In this document: positions 35,201-46,271 of the stretch, one piece after another | Numbering within the stretch: the stretch's first letter is position 1 | How the letters are laid out: each line of letters begins with the position of its first letter | Assembly (NCBI GenBank): GCA_001584585.1 | Contig: LSYV01000031.1 | Coordinates: 521,682 to 579,414 of the forward strand | Reading direction: 5' to 3' | Source of the DNA: Gonium pectorale | Lineage: Eukaryota > Chlorophyta > Chlorophyceae > Chlamydomonadales > Volvocaceae | DNA length: 57,733 nucleotides | Program-made: the position numbers and the translations under genes | The notes under the pieces: model-generated | Databases searched by the model: none | What the model was told of the DNA's origin: nothing | What the model saw: the letters and a program-made list of their open reading frames with translations, nothing else

Positions 35201-35867
35201 TCCTGGCGCATCCTGAAGGAGGGATTCCCAAGGGAACGGCGCGGCAAGTGCGCGCTTATTAGGGCAGATAAACGTGAGTCGTTGCTTCTCTTCCTGGGGA
35301 GCAGGGGCCCGCGAAGGAGGGCTTCACAGCGCGAGCAAACCAGCCGTGGGCCCGAGCAGCCGGAGCGGCAGTGCCCAGGGGCCCAGAGCCCCAGGGGGCC
35401 TAGGTGGCTTGGGGACAGGTGCGGGCAATCGGCGCCCTCGGTCAGAGGTGTATCGCCCGCAGAGCAGGAGCTGCTGGCTTGAGAGATATAGTAAAGGTGG
35501 GCGCAGGCGGCGCTTGGCAAGGCGCGCCGGAGTGGGGCATGACTCCGGAGGGCTTCATCGTGCAGTCCCATAACGGCCAGCGCGCAGCGCTCGCGCGCAC
35601 CACAACGCGCTGTGGGCAGCTGGCGCTGGCCGCATCTCCCCGACCAGGTAGACTGGCCCCACGCCCCTGCACAACCCACAGCCGTCGCTGTGCCTCCGCC
35701 CCGCCCGGATCGGCCACCGCTCGCTGCCGGCCGCCGGCCGCCGCCCCGCCCCGTGGGTTACGCAAGATGCTCACCGTCGGAGTGGGATGCACGAGCAGCA
35801 GCGCGAGCACCGCTATCAGCGGCGCCAGGTTTCGCGCGCGGACACCGCCGGCCGTGCGGCGCGCCAT
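32226..35867 (-). CDS. Unrecognised secretory-pathway membrane protein, Gly-rich
   Basis: Six exons with matching phases (35867-35775, 34826-34356, 33943-33871, 33658-33555, 33230-33140, 32587-32226) give 397 residues. Exon 1 alone encodes a signal peptide or anchor with core LAPLIAVLALLLV and ends in phase 0 at a GTGAGC donor. Exon 2 has an ordered stretch (QFLKRVFGSWAKWGTGRVG, then VDQWTEPLINGGIGLGIARD) and a Gly/Arg-rich run. Exons 3-4 encode two hydrophobic segments (ITAAVLNLASGIVYTVSG; TTAIPVFFFGLFNLEVQA), a likely helical hairpin. Exon 5 and the start of exon 6 are amphipathic helix-like (LISVLGRVDALRQRI; LEASANRLAEVRTLLQGL), and the C-terminus is poly-Gly/Ala/Ser. I do not recognise a family. 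It is head-to-head with the 36535 gene, which has a similar layout. Confidence 0.72.
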
Positions 35868-36534
35868 GGCTGGAGCTAGGGCGTGGGCGTGGGCGTGGGC
35901 GTCGTCACGGAAGGAGGCCCGTGTGATCTCTCGGATGGCGTGACGAAGGGGAGGAGGACGCGGCAGCGGCAGAAGACGAGTGCTACCTTATTGCTGCTGG
36001 TGCTGCCTGGTCTAGTGATTACCGCGAGGCTGCGTCACCAGAAGACTGTCTACGCCAGGAGTACGCCCCCGGTTGCCGTACGTTGCTACCCTTGGGCTGT
36101 GCAAAGTCGTCGCGGCGAGAACCCTAGTCGTGCCCCGGTCGGGCGGTCCAAGCACGTTTTACCGTTGCCATAACCCCACGTGGCCCCTCCCATGTGCGGT
36201 TGGGAAGGGTCCTGCACGGTTGCCCAGGCATCCCGTGTATCCATCCTAGGCTGCCCGGTGTTCCCACCGAGGATCCGTCGAACAGGCCCACGGCGGCTAG
36301 CGGACTGGCCGACTGATGTTAAGACAGCGGTACCTTGGGGTTGTATGTGCTAAGAAGCGCCGCCAGTGGTTTCCGCAAGCGTGACACGAACCGTGGCAGC
36401 CACCCCCCGCATCGCCACACGCGTGCCCACGGGACCCCAGTCAATCGGTAGACGCCCACCGCGTGAGCTCGCGAGAGCCCGTACAAACAACACACCTTGA
36501 TCGTCGCGCCGCTGCCTCGTTCGCGACCGGCACG
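35868..36534. promoter_or_regulatory. Bidirectional promoter region of the head-to-head pair
   Basis: The 667 bp between the two start codons must hold both promoters. A palindromic G-box core, CACGTG within cccacgtggcc, lies at 36177-36182, a class of site bound by bZIP and bHLH factors. No TATA element was assigned. Confidence 0.5.
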
Positions 36535-39500
36535 ATGCGGAGAGCGGGCGTGGCGTTCGAGCTGGCCGTCCTGGGCTGCTTCTTCCTGCTGTTCACGCCG
36601 CACACGGTGAGTCGCCGAGGGGGGAGGGGGGGCGTCAGGTACGTCCCGCCCTGTAGGGGGTTGAGGGCAGCTATCCGGCTACGGTCGTGTGGCATGAGGC
36701 CCTGCCCTGCCCTGCCCTGCCCTGACGGACGGGGGCGGACGGGGCGTTGACGAGGCAGCGGTGGCAGCGGCACCGGAGTGTCGCGAGGAAGGAAGGTGTG
36801 CGGTCGGTGAGGGTTTAGGGTTTCAAAAGCCCTACCCTGCCCTGCCCTGGTGGGGGTTTTGGGTTAAGGCGCCGCGCTGGCGGCGACGAGAGGGCAGCGG
36901 GGGCAGCAGCACAAGAGCGTCGCGAAATGCCCGACGGCCGCGAGCCGTTCCCAGACTTGAGCATGCCAGCCCAGGCCACGCTCACACCCCTAGAGCCCCG
37001 GCCCTTCAAACGGCGCCCGCTCCTCCGCCGCTGGCCTCCCAGCTCTTCTTGAGTCCTTCACCTGCCCCGCGGGATGTGCTGGCGAATCCGAGCAGACCGC
37101 ACGCTCGTGCATTAAACAAGAATGCCGGCAAAGAAAGGGGGAGGCACTCTCCTCGCGCGCGTCACTTGCCTCGCCCGACCGCGACCAACCTGGCCGGTGA
37201 CGGAACTCACCCACTCGCCTGGCCTCCCTGCCCCTCTGCCTCCCGTCTCAAGCCCTCAACCCACTTCTCCACCCCTCCACCCCAGCGCCCTGCAGCCCCT
37301 ACGCTCCGCGGCCCGGGTGCCTGGCGCCCCCCCCAACCCAACCCACCATGCCCGCTACCCGCCGTTTCTAAGACACCCGACCAACTAAACGCCAAACGCT
37401 TGCTGTCGGTCGGCCGTTGCCCCCCAACCCACGGGCCGCCGCCAGCTGCATCCGCCCAAGTCGCTGCCCAGACCTACACCAACCTATTAACCTCCTGAAC
37501 TTGTTCCGTCTCACCCAGTCACCTGCCCACCCTGTCCCAGCCGCCCTGGGCAGCTGGGTTAAGGGCCAAGGACATGGATTTTAGGGCTTTACCCCTCCCC
37601 ACCCCCCCATCCCACTTTCACTGCTACTCGCTTGCGCTCCCGTCCCTCCTTTACCGTCCCCCCGCACTGCATCCGCCTGTGTCGCTCCCCAAACCTTCCC
37701 TGACCCTAACCTGCCAGCCGCCACAGCTCACCCGTCTCCCACTCCCACGTGTCCCTGCTCTGACCCAGCTGCCATGGGCAGATGGTTTAGGATTGAAGGG
37801 TTCGACTTTTTCGGAGTTCTCCCCACCTCGCGCCTTGACGGCACCTGCCCCCCTCCCTCCCTTCAAATCCCCCCACAGGCGATCATCCGCGCCCAAATGA
37901 TGGACATGGCGGGCGCGGCCGGCGCCGGCGGCGGCGGCGGAGTGCTGGGCGCCATTAACGCCGCGGGCGGGGACATCAGCTCCGTGGTGGACCAGTTCAG
38001 AGCGCAGCGCGACGCGGCGCAGGCGGTGGTGGGCAACGCGCAGGAGGCAGCCGGTGAGGCACTGAGGCGTCCACTTTCTTGGGGGACGCGCGCGGGGTGG
38101 GGTGGGGGCGGGGCGGGGCCGCAACGGACATACGGGCGCCTTGGGGGGTTTCAGGGAGCCACGCGCGGGGTAGAGGGTTGGAAGGCATTCGTCATTCGCG
38201 CGCGCGGGATGGGGTGGGGGGCGGAGGCGCGGCCGCAACGGACCTGCGGGGGGCGCCTTGGGGGGACCTCACGGAGACTGGGACGGGTTTCACCACCCGA
38301 CCCGACCATCACCGATGCGCTGCGCGCCCCTCCATCTCCAGCTCCAGCTCCACACCCTCCTCTCGCCCCTCTTCCACCCCTGCTGGTGTCCCCCCAGATG
38401 CCGCCACCGCCCGGGTGCCCGACCTTGTGAGGACGGGGATCAACGAGACGCAGGTGGCCGAGTTCTACGCGCAGTTCGCCCAGAATTTTGGCTCAGGTGT
38501 GCAACTTAGCCCTGCCGCGCCGTGCCGGGTTGCGGGTAGGGTAGGGGACACCGGCGGCGGGATGCGGTCAGGACCTGCAGGGTGCCGAGTGTCGGGTGCG
38601 CAGCGCCCGAGTGCCGTGAAGCCCGTGGGGTTGGGGGCTACCCAGGCTCCCGGGCTGCCGCGGTGGACACTGCCCGCCTGCTTTCCTCTTAGCGCGACCC
38701 AGGTGCAGAACCCCTCCCATCATTACGCGACTAAGCCCCTGATCTGCTGGCTCTGAGGGTCTTCACCAGTGCGGACAGCAACGCTGTGTGTGCAGCCGCG
38801 CGCCCAGGACCATCTACCACGCGTAGTGCGCACCCCCGCACCTCCTACCCTCGCCCGCCCGCATCTCCTCCCGCCTTCCCCCCACCCCCGCGTTTCAACC
38901 CTCGAACCCCCGCGTTCCGCCTCCCACGCCGCTCCTACCGCGCCTCCCGCCTCCCGTCTCCCACCTCCCGCCCCCCGCCTCCCGCGCAGGCGCCAACCTG
39001 CAGGCCATCCAGGACATCTGGGCCAGCTCCAACATCAAGCAGCTCAGCGACCAGGCGCGGACCGTGCGCGACACGCTCCTCTCCGCCGCGCAGCTCGGCA
39101 TCGCCGCAATCACGGTACGACGGGACAGGCTCCCCCACAAGCCCCGCAGGGACGTTCTCTGCAGATTTCTCTTTTCTTGCCGCCGCGCGCCGGGCAGCAG
39201 CCGCAGCAGTGCCTTCTGCCTCCGGGTGTGGCTGCGCACATGGTCACTGCAGGCAGCCGGGCCGCGGCATTGCCTTGCGCCCGGCGCGACGGCGGCAGGT
39301 GGCGGCAGCCGCTCCGTGCGCCGAGAGGGGATCAGCCGTACACCGAGAGGGGATCAGCCGTACACCGAGAGGGGATCACCCGTGCACCGAGAGGAGATGA
39401 GCCGTACACCGAGAGGGGATCAGACTGAGGAAAAGCGTTCTCATGGACAGGGGAGGGGTGCAGGCTGCCCAGGGGGAAGGCGCATCAGGCCGCATGGGAG

Positions 39501-40009
39501 GGGAGGGGCTACAGGTCACATGATCCGAGAGAAAATAGCGAGGGCGGGGGTTTGCCGGCGGCGCCGCCACACGCTGTGCCACCAGCCGTCCCTGCCGCTC
39601 GACCGCCATACGCCCTCCCCATGCCTTCTTAAGATCCAAACCCCACCGCCCCCACACGCCCCAGGCCGGCCCCTTCGCTGTGATCGGCCTCATCGTCATC
39701 GGACTCGGCCTGGCGTCGGCCATTACCTCGCTGCTGGGGGGCATTCTGTACGCCGCCGCGTCGGCCGTCGGCCTGTACGTCACTCTCGCGGGTATCACGA
39801 GCAGCGAGTGCGAGGCGGCCGCGACACCAGAGGAGGACAAGGAGGAGGACAAGGACAAGGAGAAGCACTACTACGAGAAGGACAAGGAGCACCCCAAGGA
39901 GGATGACAAGTACCACGAGGACAAGTACAAGAAGCCCCCTTCCCCGCCGGACGCTCCCTCGGCCCCCGTCTACAAGCCCAAGAAGCCAAGCAAGCCGCGT
40001 GTCAAGTGA
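36535..40009 (+). CDS. Unrecognised secretory-pathway membrane protein with Lys/Glu/Asp-rich tail
   Basis: Five exons with matching phases (36535-36606, 37879-38053, 38398-38496, 38990-39114, 39665-40009) give 271 residues. Exon 1 encodes only a signal peptide (core LAVLGCFFLLF) and ends in phase 0 at GTGAGT after a 24-codon exon. Exons 2-4 are predominantly helical-looking (SVVDQFRAQRDAAQAVVGNA; VAEFYAQFAQNFGSG; WASSNIKQLSDQARTVRDTL). Exon 5 has a strongly hydrophobic hairpin (FAVIGLIVIGLGLASAITSL; GGILYAAASAVGLYVTLAGI) and then a charged tail with DKEEDKDKEKHYY and a Pro/Lys-rich end (YKPKKPSKPRVK). No known domain is recognised. The layout of signal peptide, helical region and hydrophobic hairpin parallels the divergent neighbour, which suggests but does not prove an inverted duplication. 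Confidence 0.75.
36661..36930. repeat. Duplicated CCCTG-rich segment, intron 1
   Basis: ccctgccctgccctg runs occur at about 36702-36722 and 36832-36849, each followed by related sequence with a GGCAGCGG...GCACAAGAGCGTCGCGA-like block. This looks like a tandem duplication of roughly 125 bp inside the first intron. Confidence 0.5.
39321..39424. repeat. 22-bp tandem repeat, intron 4 of the 36535 gene
   Basis: Four full copies and a partial fifth of ccgagaggggatcagccgta(ca) lie head to tail, with a few substitutions in copies 3 and 4. There are no spacers, so this is a minisatellite. Confidence 0.9.
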
Positions 40010-40274
40010 GCCGTAAAAAGAGAAACCTGTAGAGAAAGAAGGAGCCCGCCTCTACGGCCATACACGCCCGAAGGCGCGACGTTGCCAATAGGGCGGGCGG
40101 GTATAGAGCAAGACATGTGACGTTCGTCCCGCCCCCCGGCCGTACACTGCGGTGTCGTACACTTGGGGTTCGCGTCTGCCGTACCTGGGCAGTGACTAGG
40201 CGCTATAGATGAGCGCCGGACAGGAGTGGGCCCGTAACGAAATGTAGCACTATCTGTCTGTACCACCCGTGCGG

Positions 40275-40842
40275 ATGTCCTCCCAGGCGGGCCTCCTGAT
40301 CCTTGCCCCCCTTGCCCAACGCAGCTGCTTTGAGAAACAGAAGCAGGTCGCCTGGGTGGCAAGCATCATGAGCCAGGCGGAGGAGGCAAACAAGTAAGTG
40401 GCGAGGCGGGGCGGGGTACGCGGGTGGACCGGGTAACGGTGGCGGGCTCGCAGGCCTGGGATGCAGACGCTTATGACTAAGGGCCATCTGTCGAACAATA
40501 ACCGTACAAGCCGTGCTGCTGAATTGCCAGCCGCGGTTGCTGCATTTCCAGACGGTCCCCGCAAGAGTCCCTCCCTCATCCCAGCTGCTGCTGACATCGC
40601 TGCAGCCCGCCCGTCGCCCAGTCCTTGGAAGGGTTGGCAACCGACATCGAACCGTAACCCCCCTGAACAAACATTCTGATGAATGAAACACAATGAACCC
40701 ACCTCGCACCCCGCTCCATGCAAGGTACCTGATGCCCCTAATGTACAACGGCGCTGCGGAGGGTCTGGTCTCGGTATCGGAGGGCGTGCTACGCGCTGCC
40801 GTCACCGTAGCCAAGCGGCTGCAGGCTGCGCCCGACAACTGA
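40275..40842 (+). CDS. Possible small protein of 78 residues
   Basis: Two exons (40275-40393, 40725-40842) join in phase 2 at a GTAAGT donor and a CAAG acceptor, with ATG at 40275 and TGA at 40842. The frame gives a hydrophobic N-terminus (SSQAGLLILAPLAQRS), then CFEKQKQVAWVASIMSQAEE and YLMPLMYNGAAEGLVSVSEG, ending VLRAAVTVAKRLQAAPDN. The C-terminal half is helical and amphipathic in appearance. No family is recognised. It begins 265 bp after the upstream gene's stop; it could be an independent small gene or 3' exons of an alternative transcript. The splice consensus and coding-like composition are the only evidence. Confidence 0.4.
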
Positions 40843-42208
40843 GTACCGACCCGTGGGTCAACGCGGACGCGCGCCCGTCCCACATTCGCCAGTACGGTAG
40901 CAATTCAGTGCATGCGACTGGAAGCTCGTACATCCCTAGACGGTTGCAAGCAGGGGGATGTTGTACCGACCATCATGAGACCTATGTTCCCGTATGTTCC
41001 TGACTGCGGGTCAGCGTCCTGTACTGTACTCAAGTACTATTGAGGGATGGGCTGAGAGTGCAGGACAGGAGCCGTGAGCTGCTAACGCCTACTGTGTTTC
41101 GGGCGGCTTGCATCTGTTGGTTGTTTATGCTGTTGTGCTCCAAAGCTGGGCCGTGTGCCCATCCGGGTTCCAAAAGCTGCACCATATAAATCCATCCGTC
41201 ATCCACGTCCCACTTCCAGCTACGGGTTCGTGGAGAGCTGATGCGTGTCTAGGGGACTGGGACTGCCCACACTGACTTGACCGTCCTAGCGTACGTGTGT
41301 GTGGAAGATAGCGCGCCTCAAGGACCATGAGCGAGCTGTACTGAACTACTGATTGTGCTTTGTTGGCGCGGTTGGCGAGACGGGCAAGGGCACTGCGCCG
41401 GTTAGCCATATGATCGCTCGGGCAGACGCAATGGACACGTTTGTCGTCACCACTTGCTTATGTGCCAAACACAGCTGTTCATGTTCCAGGGTGTGATAGT
41501 CTTGGTATGTAACCGCACCATCGCCATGAGCCCAGGCTGCGCAGTTGGGTCCCTGGCCTCATCAGCACATGTGTAACCGGGGTGCACAATGAGCGCAAAT
41601 CTCCCGATACGAATAAGGATACTGAACTACGCCCCCTGTTGGCAGGTCTGGGTTCACGCGTGATGACTTCACCACTGTTTCGCGACCCGTGCATTCATAG
41701 AATATCAAGTCTTTCAGCGTTTGAATGCCTGGTGCTGACGAGCCAACGTTGTGTTCCTATTGGCGGCAGCCGACCCACTGTGGCACCCACTAGCTAATTA
41801 GCCAGAAAGAGAACTTGATTTAACAAAGTTCATACAACGATTATACTGTATAAGTGGCTCGCGGCTGCTGGTCGCCGGCGGGGCTCCCTTCGAGCGACAG
41901 CTGCCGACTTACAAGCTTGCACAATGAACCCTCCGATGCACTTATCCCTTTTAGTCCTTACACCTGCTATAGCGTTACTACACAGTTTGTTGTTTCTGCT
42001 ATACCGCGGCAGAGCTAGCGACTTGGGCGACATTTGTACGACGAAGTGCAATCTTTCACCCAACAGAGCGTAAGCATACATAAGTCGACGATACTTGGGA
42101 GAGATATCAAGCTTAACTACAAGTCTCGGTTCCATCCTGTAACTAAACTCAGCCGACCCCTCCTCTGTCATCGCCGACAACCGTTGTGCTCTCGCACCTA
42201 TTTTAAAC
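40843..42208. other. Intergenic region, nothing recognised
   Basis: AT-richer sequence with short unrelated frames only. No RNA gene, repeat or exon was supported. Confidence 0.45.
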
Positions 42209-43694
42209 ATGCCTGGTGCCGTCGTTCTTCCCCCAACTATGGTGCGTATCGCTGCTGGGCTTTTTCAAGGGTGTGCTAGTTCCGACCCACATGCCGACAG
42301 CCGAAGCTCACCCCGCCTTGACTTCCCCTTTTCGCAGCATGACTGGGATGTGCACCTGCGAGTTGCGCCTATTCGAGTGGCTCTGCCATGGATGGCTCCG
42401 CCGCTTCTGGTGAGCGCCCGCACATGTGCTTGTTGGGTGCTACGTCTTCAAGCGCTAGCGCTATTTGGGCCCATGTGCATCGCCCATATATCCTATCAAC
42501 CACACTAAGGTGCCTTTCATGTTGAACATGCAGGCTTCCTCATCGACTCCGGCCACAATACGTCGCGATGCGCCCGGCCTGCAACCCTTTGCTCCAACGG
42601 ATTCCATCGCCCCCGCCGCAACAGTCAAGCCAGAGCCATGCAACCACACGTCGGCCTGCTCGGAGCGCTTCAACCTGGTCGTCCCGACCTCGCTCATAGA
42701 GCGCAACTTCGACATCCACACTGTCCTCCAGACTGGCATTCGCGTCGTCTTCAAAACCTGCGCTAGCAGCACCAGCGTCAGCTCCACCTCCAGCTCCTCT
42801 TCCGGCGCGCCGCAGCCCCAAGTCCACGGCCCCGTGCACGCCAACATCTTCCGCAACACCAACCCCCTTGGCCTCACCTCGTACCGAGTGAGCGGGCTGC
42901 AGCCCGCCGGCGTGGGGCACGGCTGCTCCCTACTGGGCTGGTCCGCAGCCCACGGCTGCCTGGTGGTGGAGCTAGCCTCGCGGCCGGTCGCCTCCGCGCA
43001 AGCCAGCGCGCCCGCGCCGCCGGCCCCGCGCCTCTTTGGCGACTGCCTCCCCTCCCCCGCCACCGTGCGCAAGCAGCCCCGCGAGGCTGCGGAGCCGCAG
43101 GCCGCGGCGGCGCCACGGCAGCAGCCCATGCTCCTGGAGCCCCTGGAGCTGCCGGCGGCCGCCCCGTCAGAGCAGCCGCAGCCGGCGGTGCGGAGCCCCC
43201 AGCTGTCGGACGCGGGGTCAAATGCGAGCGCGTCATCGCGGCTGCCGCCGCTGCCTCGCGGCCTGTTCTGCAACGGCGCCGACACACATCCGGCGGAGCA
43301 GCTCATCTCCGCCAGCCAGGCGCCTCAGCCCATGATGACGCGGTCACGGCGGCTGCTTGGAGACGCAGCGCCGCCACCGCCTCCCACGTCCGCTGCCGCC
43401 ATCGCCGCACCCGCCGCCTGCCAGGCTGAGGAGGTCCCCTCGTTGCGCCCCAAGCGCAGCGCCACGTGGCCCGCCCACGGCGCTGAAGCTGCTGACATGC
43501 ACGACCTGTACGAGGGGCTGGACGGCATTGCGCTGCTGCTTGCGGCGCACATGGCGCTCAGCCGCGAGCAGCCGCAGGAGCAGGAGGGTGGGCAAGGGCA
43601 TGGCCATCAGCAGGCGGGGCCGCTGCGGCAGCAGTCCCTGGAGCGCGGGCGACCCAAGCGCGCGCGGGTGCAGAAGCGGCTGTCGCTGCCTTAA
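42209..43694 (+). CDS. Unrecognised low-complexity protein with basic AT-hook-like C-terminus
   Basis: The firm part is an open frame of 387 codons from about 42534 to TAA 43694. I join it in phase 0 to a 67-codon first exon (42209-42409, starting MPGAVVLPPTMVRIAAGLF) through a GTGAGC donor and the atgcag acceptor. An unspliced start at ATG 42519 (MLNMQASSS) is the alternative. The N-terminal part has an ordered stretch (SERFNLVVPTSLIERNFDIH; VLQTGIRVVFKTCAS; ANIFRNTNPLGLTSYRV; LLGWSAAHGCLVVELASRP). The middle is Pro/Ala/Gln-rich, and a short helix (DLYEGLDGIALLLAAHMALS) precedes a Gln-rich run and the basic end GRPKRARVQKRLSLP, whose RGRPKR resembles an AT-hook core and a nuclear localisation signal. 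A nuclear role is inferred only from that end. Confidence 0.6.
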
Positions 43695-44565
43695 GTGAGG
43701 ATGAGCGAGGCCAAAAACCAGCGTTGCTAGCTACGGCGCCAGTCATGGAGTTTAGCGTAACGTGAGGCGCCATATCGAAATCGTACGCGATAATACTAAC
43801 TGCAGGGTGTCCATGGGCCCACGGCTTGGGTATCGTGGCTAGGTAGCTTGAGCTGTAGTACTGTCTACGTGAACTCCGCGGCACTTGCGGCAATTTTGCG
43901 TAAACACCCAAGCCCCGCGTGGCTGGAACGCGCTGCAGAGGCGCAGGGAGCAGCAATGACAATAATGGCGCACTCAACGCGCCTTGCAATGGATGAGGTG
44001 CCAACGCCCTGCTTGTTTACGTGACCTTTGCCCGCGCGTCCAGTTGGTCTTCGTGCACGTGAGCACAGGACGCACCGTACCAGCGCATAAGCGTTACAAC
44101 TCGGTCGGGCACTTGTAAGAAGCGTCAATCCTGCGTCACGCCAGTCCTTTTGTATGAGACCTGTGTACGACCACCAAAACACATGAGCCAAGCGACTCGG
44201 TAACAGCTAAGAGCAGTGCGGTCAAGTGCATACGTTTCTACGCCCGCTGTTCTGTCTTTGCATGGATACGGGTACCTCAACGAGCTAGAGCTAAGCCTCC
44301 CTTCATCACCCAAGGGCAGTTACGCACATTTTGTGGCGCCTGGTACATTGCCCCGCATCTCCAAGCCGCTACCCTTTCGCACGAAACGATGCGTACGAGC
44401 GATGGGAGGCCCCTTGACCGAATGTACATGTGTATGATCCATCCTACAGTGAAAAGCCCCTACCCCATGCTGACCCCAACCCCGTCCGTGAAATTCAATG
44501 CTGCGCAAACCGCGCCTTGCCGCTTAACCGAAAGTAGAAGCAAAGGTCCGCGCCGTGCATGCCGC
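43695..44565. other. Convergent intergenic region
   Basis: This lies between the stop of the 42209 gene and the stop of SKP1 and presumably contains both 3' UTRs. No further feature was recognised. Confidence 0.45.
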
Positions 44566-46271
44566 TTAGTCGAACGCCCACTGGTTCTCGCGGCGCACCT
44601 CCTCCTCCTCCTCGGGCGTGAAGTCATTCTGCGGAAGGGAGAGGGTATTTTCCGGCTTGTCAGTATGCTCCTACCTGCACCGTTGCGGTACAGCAGCGCT
44701 GGCCCATGCCCATGCCCATGCGCTGAAGAAGCATGCAGAACACGCCGCAATCTCGCCGCTGCAGTCCTGCCCTGACAAGGGTGTATCGTTCTTCTGCAAC
44801 AGGCGGGAGACCTCCGACGAGTAGGCAACACTATCTCTATCCCAGTTGCCCATCACAATATATCTATCATGATAGGATGCCGCACAGCAAAAAAACGCTG
44901 CCCCCATGGCTGCTGGGAGCAATGCAGCAACGGCCTACAGGCGTGCAACGTAAGGATGCAACACAGGAAGTGCAAACGGGGACTACACGGACAATCCCCA
45001 GCCCGTGCAGGAGCTAACCAATCCCATCGAAAAATCATAAGACAACGGCCAGGCACCAACGATTTCCTGCGAAGGCCGACGTTCATGCGCAACCTAGATG
45101 CAATACAGCTATGGTGCAGTTGCACGGATGCCGTTCGGCTTCAGTCCTAGGCTAGCGTGCCGCTCAGCAGTGGAATACCAAGGGTGTCATGGTCCCCCGT
45201 CCACTTCTCTCAGGCCACAAGCCCCTACACCCTGCCGCAGGGAACCCGCCGCAAGATAGTCCTGGGAGGAGAAGTTCGCCCAAACCGCTGCGCATACAAC
45301 GAACGAGGTCAAACAGAAGAGACTCGCTGCCCTGCAGTTGTTGATAACAGGTAATGGCTCGCCTGGCAAGTGAACAGACGCCTGCGATTTCCCCAGTCGT
45401 CCCCCCTCCCCCCTGCGAGCGCAGCAGGCCATGAGGGGGACTGCCCCACCCCTTGTGGGTATTGTGGCTCATTAAACGACAACCACCTGAGCCGGTGCTA
45501 TGAAGAGCCTGCCCGATGCCATGTGGCATGGATTCCCGGCCCCTGCTCCATTGCCGCTTTGCAGCGTGCCCTGAAACCCCCGCTGTTCCATCCGCCCCCA
45601 CCGCGGCCCACACTCGCAGCTGCGACCCCCGTGCTGATGACATCCGTAATGAATGGTGCACTGCAATGTGAGGTGCCATTCCGACAGTCCCCTGCAAGCT
45701 CGGTCGCAGGGAAGAGCAAACCCGGAACCCTTTCCCCCCGCCAGAGAGGCCGCACCTTGATGTTGAACGTCTTGCGAATCTCCTCCGGCGTTTTCCCCTT
45801 AATCATCTGCGCTACGGTCTGGCAGGTCAGGTCCAGAAGGCCTTTGATGTTGAGGTAGTTGGCGGCCTGTCCGGTCGGAGCGCGCGAGAAGGCAGGAGAC
45901 GTCAGGCGCTGACGCAAGAGAGCAGTCGCCGAGTCGCGGGTATTGTCATCAAGCGCCACGCGGAGAAGGCTCACCAGGATGAGGTCGAACAGGGTGGCTT
46001 GGTCCACCTTGACGAACTCCTCGTCCCAGCGCTTCACGTCGTCCTCGGACTTGGCCGGCTTGTCGTCCGCCCCCTTCTTCTCTGCCTCGACGTGGTACTT
46101 GCTGTATTCGATTACCTTGGCCAAGATCCGCCCAGACACGTTGGGCAGCGGCACTGGATCGTCTTTGCCCGCGTCCTCGACAAGGTTCTTCACGGTCTGG
46201 GATTGATAGGCTACCTCCTCCTCGACCTCAAACATCTGAGCGTCAGAAGAGAGGAGCTTCACCTTGTCCAT
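44566..46271 (-). CDS. SKP1: SKP1, SCF ubiquitin ligase adaptor
   Basis: Three exons (46271-45975, 45866-45756, 44628-44566), all phase 0, give 156 residues, the normal SKP1 length. The N-terminal BTB/POZ-like domain begins [20 protein letters not shown] and includes [17 protein letters not shown], followed by the variable Lys/Glu loop and [17 protein letters not shown]. Exon 2 is the invariant [20 protein letters not shown] / [17 protein letters not shown] block. Exon 3 is the canonical end [23 protein letters not shown]1 bridges cullin-1 and F-box proteins in SCF E3 ligases (family knowledge), acting in nucleus and cytoplasm. Intron 1 (45974-45867) is 108 nt and has no in-frame stop. Intron 2 is about 1.1 kb, so the last 21-codon exon is easily missed. 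Confidence 0.96.

Noticed and set aside
35440..35600. Candidate extra exon (CAG acceptor then RVVVRASAARWPLW) in intron 1 of the minus-strand gene at 32226-35867
   Set aside because: No usable donor follows, and exon 1 already joins exon 2 (34826) in phase 0.
39321..39424. CRISPR-like direct repeats
   Set aside because: The 22-bp copies are contiguous without spacers and lie in an intron of a eukaryotic gene, so this is a minisatellite.
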